DNA of 15,083 nt from JAYGED01 sp046582565. Lineage in GTDB: Bacteria; Pseudomonadota; Alphaproteobacteria; JAAXGF01. The stretch lies in the NCBI GenBank assembly GCA_046582565.1, contig JAYGED010000047.1, positions 1 through 15,083 of the forward strand. The letters run 5' to 3'. This document shows positions 1 through 6,911 of the stretch, piece by piece. Below the pieces are notes generated by a model that did no database searches, had not been told where the DNA came from, and was given only the letters and a program-made list of their open reading frames with translations. The number at the start of each line of letters is the position of its first letter. Within the stretch, counting starts at the first letter, position 1. The position numbers and the translations under genes are program-made.

Positions 1-10
1 CGCTCTAAGG

Positions 11-406
11 TTATCCGGGCTTGAGCTTGAGCGACGCGGAGTTGATGCAATAGCGCAGGCCCGTGGGCGCCGGGCCGTCGGGGAAGACATGGCCGAGATG
101 GGCGTCGCAGCGCGCGCAGCGGACTTCCGTGCGAGTCATACCCAGGGAGGTGTCGGCCTCGTCGCCGACCGCGCTCTCGGCGATGGGTTGCCAGAAGCTC
201 GGCCAGCCTGAACGGGAATCGAATTTCGTCTCCGAGGCGAACAGCGCTTCGCCGCAGCAGACGCAGAGATAGACGCCGGCTGTCTTGCAATCCACATAGG
301 CGCCGCTGAACGGCCGCTCGGTGGCGCCCTGGCGGGTCACCCGGTACTGCTCGGAGGTCAGGCTCGACATCCATTCGGCTTCGCTCTTGGTGATTTTATC
401 GCTCAT
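11..406 (-). CDS. msrB: Peptide-methionine (R)-S-oxide reductase MsrB
   Basis: The product reduces the R epimer of methionine sulfoxide in proteins, repairing oxidative damage, probably in the cytosol because no signal peptide is seen. The 131-residue protein is full length for a stand-alone MsrB domain. Two CxxC pairs that bind structural zinc are visible (C48/C51 in CVCC and C97/C100 in CARC), with the family GWPSFW motif near residue 68 and the catalytic cysteine C120 in RYCINSASL. The ATG at 404-406 was chosen because AAGGAAG lies about 11 bases upstream and the MsrB homology begins just after it. The reading frame is open to 499, but that would run into gloB and add unrelated residues. 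The gene is divergent from gloB, and both fit a stress or detoxification role. The stop lies 10 bases from the window edge, so any terminator is out of view. Confidence 0.95.
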   Translation of the reverse strand: MSDKITKSEAEWMSSLTSEQYRVTRQGATERPFSGAYVDCKTAGVYLCVCCGEALFASETKFDSRSGWPSFWQPIAESAVGDEADTSLGMTRTEVRCARCDAHLGHVFPDGPAPTGLRYCINSASLKLKPG

Positions 407-470
407 GGCCGGGCTTCCTTTGCGTTCTCTGTGATACAATATCGCAGCTTTATCCGAATGGAGAAACGCC
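407..470. promoter_or_regulatory. Divergent msrB/gloB promoter region
   Basis: This 64-bp gap separates the start codons of two divergent genes, so promoters for both must lie in it or extend into the coding regions. On the plus strand TACAAT at 435-440 is a reasonable -10 element for gloB, without a convincing -35. The segment GATACAATATC at 433-443 is nearly self-complementary at its ends (GATA...TATC). The ribosome-binding sites are GGAG/GAGAAA just before the gloB GTG and AAGGAAG before the msrB ATG. Assignment of exact promoters is inference. Confidence 0.4.
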
Positions 471-1262
471 GTGATCGTCGAGCAAGTCTGGACCGCCAAC
501 GCCTACCGCAATTTCAACTACCTGATCGCATGCCCCGAGACCGGCGAAGCGATGGCCATCGACCCGCTGGATCACGCCAAATGCCTCGCTCTGGCCAAGG
601 CCAAAGGCTGGGAGATCACCCAGGTTCTCAACACCCATGAGCATGGCGATCATACCGGCGGCAATAAGGCGGTGATCGCGGCGACCGGCGCCAAGCTGCT
701 GGCCCACGCCAACGCCAAAGACTCGATCCCCGGCATAGACCAGGGCCTCGGCGCCGGCGATGTGATCAAGGTCGGCAGCACCGTCGAGCTCGAATGTCTG
801 GACACGCCGGGCCATACCATGAGCCATGTCTGCCTGTTGTCACGCAGCGACACGCCGGCCCTGTTCTGCGGCGACACCCTGTTTAACGCCGGCGCCGGCA
901 ATTGCCATAACGGCGGCCATCCCAGCGAGCTTTATCACACCTTCGCCACCCAGCTCGCGGGCCTGCCCGACGGAACCCTGATCTATCCGGGCCACGACTA
1001 CATCACCAACAATCTGGAATTCACCCTGGACCGGGAGCCGGACAATGCAGCGGCGAAATCCCTGCTCGCGGAAGTCGGCGATCAGGACCCGGATAACGCC
1101 CTGGTCTCGACCCTGGGTCTGGAGAAAGAGATCAACGCCTTCTTCCGCCTGCACAGCCCGACGGTGATCGCCCGCCTGCGCGAGGCCTTTCCCGACCTGC
1201 CCGATGAGGTCGACCCCAAGACCGTGTTCGTCAAGCTGCGCGAGCTGCGCAATAGTTGGTAG
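471..1262 (+). CDS. gloB: Hydroxyacylglutathione hydrolase-like metallo-beta-lactamase fold protein (glyoxalase II)
   Basis: Probable glyoxalase II, which hydrolyses S-lactoylglutathione to lactate and glutathione, the second step of methylglyoxal detoxification. The 263-residue protein has the metal-binding signature THEHGDH at residues 55-61 (H56, H58, D60, H61), then H115 in TPGHTMSH, D135 in FCGDTLF and H175 in YPGHDY. This is the complete binuclear set. The C-terminal domain ends in TVFVKLRELRNSW, resembling the substrate-binding tail of GloB proteins. The segment after FCGDTLF reads NAGAGNCHNGGHP rather than the classic AGCGR/FEGT loop, so this is a variant subgroup and the thiol substrate is less certain. 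It starts at GTG (471) behind GGAGAAA; an ATG at 459 is in a different frame. It is the only plus-strand gene here, divergent from msrB and convergent with the DUF302 gene. Confidence 0.88.
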   Translation: MIVEQVWTANAYRNFNYLIACPETGEAMAIDPLDHAKCLALAKAKGWEITQVLNTHEHGDHTGGNKAVIAATGAKLLAHANAKDSIPGIDQGLGAGDVIKVGSTVELECLDTPGHTMSHVCLLSRSDTPALFCGDTLFNAGAGNCHNGGHPSELYHTFATQLAGLPDGTLIYPGHDYITNNLEFTLDREPDNAAAKSLLAEVGDQDPDNALVSTLGLEKEINAFFRLHSPTVIARLREAFPDLPDEVDPKTVFVKLRELRNSW

Positions 1263-1361
1263 TATGTTGAATCAAAGCCCGCGACCGCGGGCCGCCGGCT
1301 GACCCGGCGAAGCCTGCGTGGCGTTTGAGCGCAGGGAGCCTCTTAGGCGACCGTAAAAAAG
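1263..1361. other. Convergent intergenic region with clustered hairpins
   Basis: This 99-bp stretch lies between the ends of gloB and the DUF302 gene. Four inverted repeats follow one another: GCCCGC/GCGGGC (1277-1292), GCCGG/CCGGC (1294-1308), CCTGCG/CGCAGG (1313-1335) and GCCT/AGGC (1338-1348). A run of six A lies at 1354-1359 on the plus strand. No hairpin is followed by a proper T tract in either direction, so these are not textbook intrinsic terminators. They could still help end or stabilise the two converging transcripts. Confidence 0.4.
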
Positions 1362-1847
1362 CTACGGCGCGGTAGCCGCCGCGGCGCTGGCGGCGAAGAT
1401 GGCGTCGAGCTCGCCGGCCATTTGATCGAGGGCGGCGCTGCCGTAGGGGGCGAAGACCGCGCTCGGTGTGCGATAGCTCAGGGTCGCCGTGCCATCGGGG
1501 GTTTCGGTGATATAGAAAATCAGCGGCGCCTCGACGCCGGCGGGAATACTGGCCTCGAGCATGCGCACGGCGAATTTGGGGTGATAGACCCCGACCACCA
1601 TATTGCCGGGGATGGTGACGCCGAGGCTGGCGGCGCCCTTGGTTGCCGAGGCTCGGGTCACGGCGGCCATGCCGTTGCCCTTGATCGCTCCATTGAGTTT
1701 TTTGACCAGGGCCCCGAAGCCATGGGCCGTATCGATGACGCGAAAACCGGGAGCGGGGAAATCGCCCGCTTCAAGGGCATATAGCGGCGTGGACGTCGAG
1801 GCGATAAGAAATATCACTGCCAGTATTACGTTTCGACTCCACGACAT
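1362..1847 (-). CDS. DUF302 domain-containing exported protein
   Basis: This 161-residue protein of unknown function has an N-terminal signal peptide (basic start MSWSR, hydrophobic core about residues 7-17, probable cleavage after LYA at residue 24). A single DUF302-like domain follows, covering roughly residues 38-150. Family-like features are the conserved PGNMVVGVYHPKFA region followed by MLEASIPAGVEAPL, and the closing SYRTPSAVFAPYG segment. The C-terminus is an Ala-rich tail. It is therefore expected in the periplasm. The ATG at 1845-1847 was chosen because a strong TAAGGAG site lies seven bases upstream. That site overlaps the purA stop codon at 1858-1860, indicating co-transcription and possibly coupled translation. 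An upstream in-frame start inside purA was rejected because it would bury the signal peptide. No biochemical role can be deduced; the link with purA may be only transcriptional. Confidence 0.82.
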   Translation of the reverse strand: MSWSRNVILAVIFLIASTSTPLYALEAGDFPAPGFRVIDTAHGFGALVKKLNGAIKGNGMAAVTRASATKGAASLGVTIPGNMVVGVYHPKFAVRMLEASIPAGVEAPLIFYITETPDGTATLSYRTPSAVFAPYGSAALDQMAGELDAIFAASAAAATAP

Positions 1848-1857
1848 GCCTTTCTCC

Positions 1858-3150
1858 TTAATCAGCAAAGGGATCGCGCACCAAAATCGTGTCATTCCGT
1901 TCCGGGCTGGTCGACACCATGGCGACGGGGGCGTCGATCAATTCCTCGATGCGGCGGATATATTTGACCGCGGTGGCCGGCAGATCGGCCCAGGAGCGTG
2001 CGCCTCGTGTGCTTTCGCTCCAGCCTTCCAGGGTCTCATAAATCGGCACGACCCCGACCTGGGCCGACATGGACGGCGGCAGACGGTCGAGAGTCTCAGC
2101 CCCCAGGCGATAGCCGGTGCAGACCTTGAGCTGTTCCACGCCGTCGAGCACATCGAGCTTGGTCAGAGCGATGCCCGTTATGCCGCTGATCTTGAGCGCC
2201 TGGCGCACCATCACCGCGTCGAACCAGCCGCAGCGCCGGGCGCGCCCGGTCACCGTGCCGAATTCATGGCCGCGCTCGCCCAGGCCCCGGCCGATCGTGT
2301 CGGTCAATTCGGTGGGGAACGGGCCGCTGCCGACCCGCGTGGTGTAGGCCTTGGTAATGCCCAGCACATAATCGATGGCCCCGGGTCCGGTGCCCGAGCC
2401 GACGGCGGCCTGAGCGCCCACGGTGTTCGACGAGGTGACGAAGGGATAGGTGCCGTGATCATTATCGAGCATGGCGCCCTGGGCACCCTCAAACAGGATG
2501 CGGCTGCCCTTTTTGCGGGCTGTGTCGAGGAGTTCCCAGACCGGCGCCGCGTAAGGCAAAATCTTAGGCGCAATGTCGTTCAGCAGATCAATCAGCTCGC
2601 CGCGATCCTCCTCGGGCAGGCCAAACCCCCGGCTGAGGGCGTTGTGATGGAGCATCAACTCATCGACCTTGCTCTCCAGCCCGGCGGGATCATCGAGGTC
2701 GCAAACCCGGACCGCGCGGCGCGCCACCTTGTCTTCATAAGCCGGGCCGATACCGCGCCCTGTGGTGCCGAGTTTTTCAACGCCCCTGGCTTCCTCACGG
2801 CTCCGATCAAGCCGGCCGTGGAGCGGCAGGATCAGCGCCGCCGTCTCGGAAATGCGCAGGTTCTCCGGCGTCAGCGTCACGCCCTGCTCGGCAATCTGAT
2901 CGATTTCTTCGAGCAGGGCCCAGGGATCGACGACCACGCCGTTGCCGATGATCGACAGCTTGCCGGGCCGCACCACGCCTGATGGCAGCAGCCTAAGCTT
3001 GTAGACCTCACCGTTGATGACCAGGGTATGGCCGGCGTTATGGCCGCCTTGGAAGCGCACCACCACGTCGGCGCGCTCCGATAGCCAATCGACAATCTTA
3101 CCCTTGCCTTCGTCGCCCCATTGGGCGCCGACGACGACCACATTGGCCAT
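1858..3150 (-). CDS. purA: Adenylosuccinate synthetase
   Basis: PurA catalyses the GTP-dependent joining of IMP and aspartate to adenylosuccinate, the committed step from IMP to AMP. The 430-residue length is normal. The N-terminal GDEGKGK loop (residues 12-18, catalytic D13) and H41 in GGHNAGHT are present. Further family motifs are GTTGRGIGPAYEDK (IMP binding), RVGSGPFPTE, GTVTGRARRCGWFD, TKLDVLDG and the C-terminal STSPERNDTI. The ATG at 3148-3150 is preceded by AAAGGA at eight bases. A candidate promoter with dyad symmetry lies 60-90 bp upstream, so purA is probably transcribed separately from, or in addition to, the serC-serA unit. The DUF302 gene follows without a gap that could hold a promoter. 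Confidence 0.97.
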   Translation of the reverse strand: MANVVVVGAQWGDEGKGKIVDWLSERADVVVRFQGGHNAGHTLVINGEVYKLRLLPSGVVRPGKLSIIGNGVVVDPWALLEEIDQIAEQGVTLTPENLRISETAALILPLHGRLDRSREEARGVEKLGTTGRGIGPAYEDKVARRAVRVCDLDDPAGLESKVDELMLHHNALSRGFGLPEEDRGELIDLLNDIAPKILPYAAPVWELLDTARKKGSRILFEGAQGAMLDNDHGTYPFVTSSNTVGAQAAVGSGTGPGAIDYVLGITKAYTTRVGSGPFPTELTDTIGRGLGERGHEFGTVTGRARRCGWFDAVMVRQALKISGITGIALTKLDVLDGVEQLKVCTGYRLGAETLDRLPPSMSAQVGVVPIYETLEGWSESTRGARSWADLPATAVKYIRRIEELIDAPVAMVSTSPERNDTILVRDPFAD

Positions 3151-3179
3151 AGCGTTAGTCCTTTAATCCGTAATCTCTG

Positions 3180-3200
3180 GACGTCGACTCTAACGACGTC
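3180..3200. promoter_or_regulatory. Inverted repeat near the purA transcription start
   Basis: A perfect 7-bp inverted repeat, GACGTCG/CGACGTC, is separated by a 7-base spacer (ACTCTAA). It sits just downstream of the candidate -10 element of purA, near the expected start of the transcript. It could be an operator or form a small leader hairpin. The half-site does not match the gammaproteobacterial PurR box that I know. Function is inference. Confidence 0.35.
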
Positions 3201-3209
3201 TTTCGGCCC

Positions 3210-3238
3210 TATAAACGGTGAGACAGCGGCACTGTCAA
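3210..3238 (-). promoter_or_regulatory. Candidate purA promoter
   Basis: On the minus strand a perfect TTGACA (3233-3238) is followed after 17 bases by TTTATA (3210-3215), a fair sigma-70-type pair. The expected transcript start near 3203 leaves a leader of about 50 bases before the purA ATG. The promoter lies inside an imperfect dyad (3217-3244). Confidence 0.5.
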
Positions 3239-3244
3239 CTCACC
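3217..3244. promoter_or_regulatory. Imperfect dyad over the purA -35 region
   Basis: The plus strand reads GGTGA GACAG, loop CGGCA, CTGTC, AAC, TCACC. The inner 5-bp arms and outer 5-bp arms are perfect, with a three-base asymmetry on one side. The dyad covers the candidate -35 element and spacer, a position typical of a repressor operator. The alternative reading is a weak terminator for serA, since on the minus strand it is followed by GTTTATAG, but that T run is short. Confidence 0.35.
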
Positions 3245-3288
3245 ATTGCCCGACGCCGCCGAGGCCAGGGTGAGAGCCACGCATCCGC

Positions 3289-3396
3289 TCAGTGTTTCGG
3301 CTGATCGGCCTGAGGCTCGACGAATTCGTGGCTTTCACTTTCAATGAAACCACGCGCCAGAGCCGCCTTCTCCCGATAGAACGTCGTGTCAAAATC
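3289..3396 (-). other. Short open frame without a normal start between serA and purA
   Basis: A 35-codon frame ends at TGA (3289-3291) and opens just after an in-frame stop at 3397-3399, overlapping the serA stop. It would encode an acidic-basic peptide containing FYREKAALARGFIES and ending QADQPKH. Codon third positions are mostly G/C (about two thirds), resembling coding DNA, yet no ATG, GTG or TTG is available. It may be the remnant of a lost small gene or chance. An imperfect hairpin (CGTGG/TTTCA with TGAAA/CCACG, 3327-3354) lies within it. The rest of the 238-bp gap holds the purA promoter and dyads listed separately. Confidence 0.2.
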
Positions 3397-4966
3397 TCAG
3401 CGCTTTTGCCTGGTCAATGCCGTCGATGGCGCGCACCGCCGCCAGAACCGCCTGGTCGAGCGCTTCATCGACCTCGATCAGGGCGATGGCGTCACCGCCC
3501 AGGCCTGCGCGCCCCAGGTGGAAGGTGGCGATATTGACCCCGGCTTGGCCCAATATGGTGCCAATATGACCGATGATGCCGGGAACGTCCCGGTTGGTGG
3601 TGTAGAGCATATGCGGGCCGAGTTCGGCCTCGATATCGATGTCCTTGACGCGCACCAGCCGGGGCCGGTTCTCGGCAAACAAAGTACCGGCGACGCTGCG
3701 GCTCCGGCGCTCGGTAGTGACAGTTAGACTGATCAGTGAATGATAATTGCCGCGCCGTTCATGGCGGGTCTCACTCACCGCGATATTGCGCTCACGGGCG
3801 ATGTGCGGCGCGTTGACCATGTTCACCGAGTCCATCTGCGGCGCCAACAGGCCCTGCAGGACGATGGCGGTCAGCGCCTTGGTGTTGAGCGCGGCAACCT
3901 CGCCCTCATATTCAACGGAGACCGCCCGCAGGCCGCTCTCGGTGAGCTGCCCGGCGAAGCTGCCAAGCTGCTCGGCGAGCGCCAGATATGGTTTGAGCTT
4001 GGGCGCCTCGGCGGCGCTCACCGACGGCATGTTGAGCGCGTTGGTGACCGCGCCGTGGATAAGAAAATCCGACATCTGCTCGGCAACCTGGCGGGCAACC
4101 ATGTCCTGGGCCTCAATCGTCGCGGCGCCGAGATGGGGGGTGACTATCACCTGATCCATGGCGAACAGGGGGCTCTCGGTCTTGGGTTCCTCATCGAACA
4201 CATCGAGCGCCGCCCCCGCCACATGGCCCTGCTCGATGGCCGCCGCCAGATCATCCTCGATCACCAGGCCGCCGCGCGCGCAGTTGATGATGCGCACGCC
4301 GGGCTTCATCTTGGCCATGGCCGCCTGATCGATCATGCCCCGGGTCTGGTCGTTGAGCGGCACATGAAGCGAGATGAAATCGGCGCGGGCGAGCAGATTA
4401 TTAAGCTCGACTTTCTCGATGCTGAGTTCGTTTGCGCGCTCCAGCGAGACATAGGGGTCATAAACGATGACCCGCATGGCAAGGCCCTGGGCGCGGTTGG
4501 CGACGATCGAGCCGATATTGCCGCAGCCCACCAGCCCCAGGATTTTGCCCGCCACCTCGACGCCCATGAAGCGCGATTTCTCCCACTTGCCGGACCGCGT
4601 CGAACGGTCGGCGGCGGGCAGGCTGCGGGCGCACGACATGAGCAGGGCGATGGCATGCTCGGCGGTGGTGGTGGAATTGCCGTAAGGCGTGTTCATGACG
4701 ACGACTCCGCGCGCCGTCGCCGCCGCCAGATCTACATTGTCGATGCCGATGCCAGCCCGGCCCACCACTTTGAGATTTTCCGCCGAGGCCAGTACGTCGG
4801 CGGTCACCTTGGTTGCCGAGCGCACCACCAGCCCATCGAAATCGGCAATGCGTTCCATCAGCGCCGCTTCCGACAGCCCGATCTCGACCACTACCTCGAT
4901 GTCATTGGCGTGGAATATATCGAGCGCCGCCGCACCCACCTTGTCGGCAACCAGCACCTTAAGCAT
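3389..4966 (-). CDS. serA: D-3-phosphoglycerate dehydrogenase
   Basis: SerA oxidises 3-phosphoglycerate to 3-phosphohydroxypyruvate with NAD, the first step of serine synthesis. The 525-residue length is that of the long form with intervening and ACT domains. The substrate domain carries GRAGIGIDNVD (about 69-79). The nucleotide-binding domain has GLVGCGNIGS (144-153) and D170. Active-site residues are R231 in NCARGG, E259 in FDEEP and H278 in TPHLGAA. The C-terminal ACT domain begins near residue 455 (VPGIIGHIGTILG), where serine feedback usually acts. The ATG at 4964-4966 was preferred to the adjacent GTG (4967-4969) because GGAGG lies seven bases before it. Its A is shared with the serC stop (TGATG), giving likely translational coupling. 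The two genes supply consecutive steps. Confidence 0.97.
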   Translation of the reverse strand: MLKVLVADKVGAAALDIFHANDIEVVVEIGLSEAALMERIADFDGLVVRSATKVTADVLASAENLKVVGRAGIGIDNVDLAAATARGVVVMNTPYGNSTTTAEHAIALLMSCARSLPAADRSTRSGKWEKSRFMGVEVAGKILGLVGCGNIGSIVANRAQGLAMRVIVYDPYVSLERANELSIEKVELNNLLARADFISLHVPLNDQTRGMIDQAAMAKMKPGVRIINCARGGLVIEDDLAAAIEQGHVAGAALDVFDEEPKTESPLFAMDQVIVTPHLGAATIEAQDMVARQVAEQMSDFLIHGAVTNALNMPSVSAAEAPKLKPYLALAEQLGSFAGQLTESGLRAVSVEYEGEVAALNTKALTAIVLQGLLAPQMDSVNMVNAPHIARERNIAVSETRHERRGNYHSLISLTVTTERRSRSVAGTLFAENRPRLVRVKDIDIEAELGPHMLYTTNRDVPGIIGHIGTILGQAGVNIATFHLGRAGLGGDAIALIEVDEALDQAVLAAVRAIDGIDQAKALRF

Positions 4967-6120
4967 CACGTTGCCTCCGCGATTTTACCATAAGCCCAGT
5001 CCAGCCACGGCAGCAGGGCTTCGATATCGGTGGTCTCGACCGTCGCGCCGCCCCAAAACCGCAGGCCCGGCGGTGCGTCGCGGTGGGGCTGGATATCGAA
5101 GGCAACGCCTTCCTCTTCGAGCAACCCGGCGAGCCGCTTGACGGCCCGCGCCTGGTCCTCGGGCGCCAGAGCGGTGAACCATGGTGAGACGATGGAGAGG
5201 CAAATCGAAGTCGAGGAGCGGGTCTCGGGTTCGCTCGCCAGAAAAGCCGCCCAGTCGCTTGAGCCCACCCAGGCGGTAACCGCCGCGAGATTGGCTTCCG
5301 AGCGGGCGATCATGGTGGGCAGACCGCCGACGGTCTCGGCCCAGGAAAGCGCATCCAGCATATCCTCGACGCAGATCATCGATGGGGTGTTGATGGTCTC
5401 ACCCCGGAACAGACCCTCGACCAGCTTGCCGTCCTTGGTCAGGCGGAACAGCTTGGGCAGGGGCCAGGGCGGCGTGTAGCTCTCCAGCCGATCGACGGCC
5501 CGGGGTGAGAGAATTAACATGCCGTGGGCCGCCTCGCTGCCGAGACCTTTCTGCCAGGAGAAGGTGGTAACGTCGAGCTTGTCCCAGGGAAGCGCCATGG
5601 CGAAGGCCGCCGATGTGGCGTCGCAGAAAACCAGGCCGCCACGCTCCGGGTCGATCCAATCGCCGTGGGGCAGCCGCACGCCTGAGGTGGTGCCGTTCCA
5701 CACGGTCACCACGTCGCGGTCGCAATCGACCAGGGAAAGGTCGGGGAGGGCTCCGTATTCGGCCTTGTGCTGGCGCACATCGTCGATCCGCAGATGCTTA
5801 ACGGCATCGGCCGCCCAGGTGCTGCCGAAGCTCTCCCAGGACAGCAGCTCAACACCGCGGACGCCGAGCATGGACCACAGGGCCATTTCGAACGCCCCGG
5901 TGTCCGACGCCGGCGTGATGGCCATGCGATAATCGTCAGGCAATTCGAGAACGGCGTGGCATCGCTCGATGACCTCGGCAAGCTTGGCCTTGCCCGGTGC
6001 GGAGCGGTGCGAACGGCCGACCAGAGCGCCGGCGAGATTGTCCAGACGCCAGCCCGGATGCTTAGTACAGGGACCGGTTGAAAAATTCGGATTGGCGGGC
6101 CGGGTGGCGGGCGGGGTCAT
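4966..6120 (-). CDS. serC: Phosphoserine aminotransferase
   Basis: SerC is a pyridoxal phosphate enzyme transferring the amino group of glutamate to 3-phosphohydroxypyruvate, the step directly after SerA. The 384-residue protein begins with the alphaproteobacterial-type PNFSTGPCTKHPGW (11-24). PLP-site features are the aspartate in FCDATSA (D167) and the Schiff-base lysine K191 in FSWQKGLGSE. Also visible are TPASDTGAFEMALW (69-82) and NGTTSGVRLP (142-151). The ATG at 6118-6120 overlaps the preceding phzF-like stop as ATGA. No strong ribosome-binding site is evident, so translation probably depends on ribosomes finishing the upstream gene. serA follows with a one-base overlap. Confidence 0.96.
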   Translation of the reverse strand: MTPPATRPANPNFSTGPCTKHPGWRLDNLAGALVGRSHRSAPGKAKLAEVIERCHAVLELPDDYRMAITPASDTGAFEMALWSMLGVRGVELLSWESFGSTWAADAVKHLRIDDVRQHKAEYGALPDLSLVDCDRDVVTVWNGTTSGVRLPHGDWIDPERGGLVFCDATSAAFAMALPWDKLDVTTFSWQKGLGSEAAHGMLILSPRAVDRLESYTPPWPLPKLFRLTKDGKLVEGLFRGETINTPSMICVEDMLDALSWAETVGGLPTMIARSEANLAAVTAWVGSSDWAAFLASEPETRSSTSICLSIVSPWFTALAPEDQARAVKRLAGLLEEEGVAFDIQPHRDAPPGLRFWGGATVETTDIEALLPWLDWAYGKIAEAT

Positions 6121-6896
6121 AGCTCGATGACGCCCTCGAGATATTTCGCCGCCTGGCCTGTGAGCAGAACTCGGTCACCACGAAGCCGGCAACTCAGCGC
6201 GCCGCCGCGTTTGGAAACCTGCCGCGCCTCCAGACTGTCCTTACCCAGACGCTTCGCCCAATAGGGCGTCAGCACGCAGTGGGCGGAGCCGGTGACCGGG
6301 TCTTCGGGGACGCCGATCTTGGGGGCGAAATAACGCGATACGAAATCGACCGTATCGCCGGGCGCCGTGGCGACCACGCCCTTGTACGGCAAGGCTTCGA
6401 CTTTAGCCATATGGGGCGACAAGGCGCGAACCTCGGATTCGTTTTCGTAGACGGCGATGCATTTCGCATGGCCGAGAACCTCTTGTGGTTTCGCCCCCAT
6501 GGCGTCGTCGAGATCAGCCGACGGCGGCCAGGGCTCGGGCGGCAGGGCGGGAAAATCCATCTCCAGGCGGGGCCCGACCGGGCGCACGGAAAGCCGCCCG
6601 CTGCGAGTCTCGAAATGCACCGTACCATCGGTAATTTCTAGCTCGTTGATCAGCAGATGAGCGGTTGCCAGGGTGGCGTGGCCGCAAAGATCGACCTCGT
6701 CGGTCGGGGTGAACCAGCGCAGATCGAAATGATCGCCGTTCTCGACGAAGAAGGCGGTCTCGGAAAGGTTGTTCTCGGCGGCAATCGCCTGCAGGGTCTC
6801 ATCGGGCAACCAGCTCTCAAGCGGACAGACCCCGGCCGGGTTACCGCTGAACATACGGCTGGTAAAGGCATCGATCTGATAAAACGGTATCTTCAC
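6117..6896 (-). CDS. PhzF family isomerase/epimerase
   Basis: This 259-residue member of the PhzF family has the diaminopimelate-epimerase fold. Known members include phenazine PhzF isomerase, but most homologues have no known substrate. Visible features are QIDAFTSRMFSGNPAGVCPL (7-26), the catalytic glutamate E46 in NNLSETAFF, LCGHATLA (70-77) and EDPVTGSAHC in the second half. No phenazine biosynthesis genes are nearby, so a phenazine role is not supported. It starts at GTG (6894-6896), 15 bases after the glmM stop, with no clear ribosome-binding site. Its stop overlaps the serC start as ATGA. Together with serC-serA it looks co-transcribed from glmM, which hints at a metabolic or metabolite-repair role, but this is inference. 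Confidence 0.9.
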   Translation of the reverse strand: MKIPFYQIDAFTSRMFSGNPAGVCPLESWLPDETLQAIAAENNLSETAFFVENGDHFDLRWFTPTDEVDLCGHATLATAHLLINELEITDGTVHFETRSGRLSVRPVGPRLEMDFPALPPEPWPPSADLDDAMGAKPQEVLGHAKCIAVYENESEVRALSPHMAKVEALPYKGVVATAPGDTVDFVSRYFAPKIGVPEDPVTGSAHCVLTPYWAKRLGKDSLEARQVSKRGGALSCRLRGDRVLLTGQAAKYLEGVIEL

Positions 6897-6911
6897 GGCA
6901 AAGGCCGGGGT

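Noticed and set aside
407..499. Longer msrB start near 499
   Set aside because: It would overlap gloB and place the strong AAGGAAG site inside the gene; homology begins only at the ATG at 406.
1848..1895. Upstream start for the DUF302 gene inside purA
   Set aside because: It would bury the signal peptide; the TAAGGAG site points to 1847.
1603..2982. Plus-strand open frame of 459 codons opposite purA
   Set aside because: It lies antisense to a clear purA, and its translation is low-complexity, rich in H, R, A and G without any family motif. Long antisense frames are common in GC-rich genes.
3740..4993. Plus-strand open frame of 417 codons opposite serA
   Set aside because: Antisense to a fully supported serA, with no motif and a composition typical of reversed GC-rich codons.
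6117..6896. Part of a phenazine gene cluster
   Set aside because: No other phenazine gene is present; PhzF-like proteins are widespread in bacteria without phenazines.
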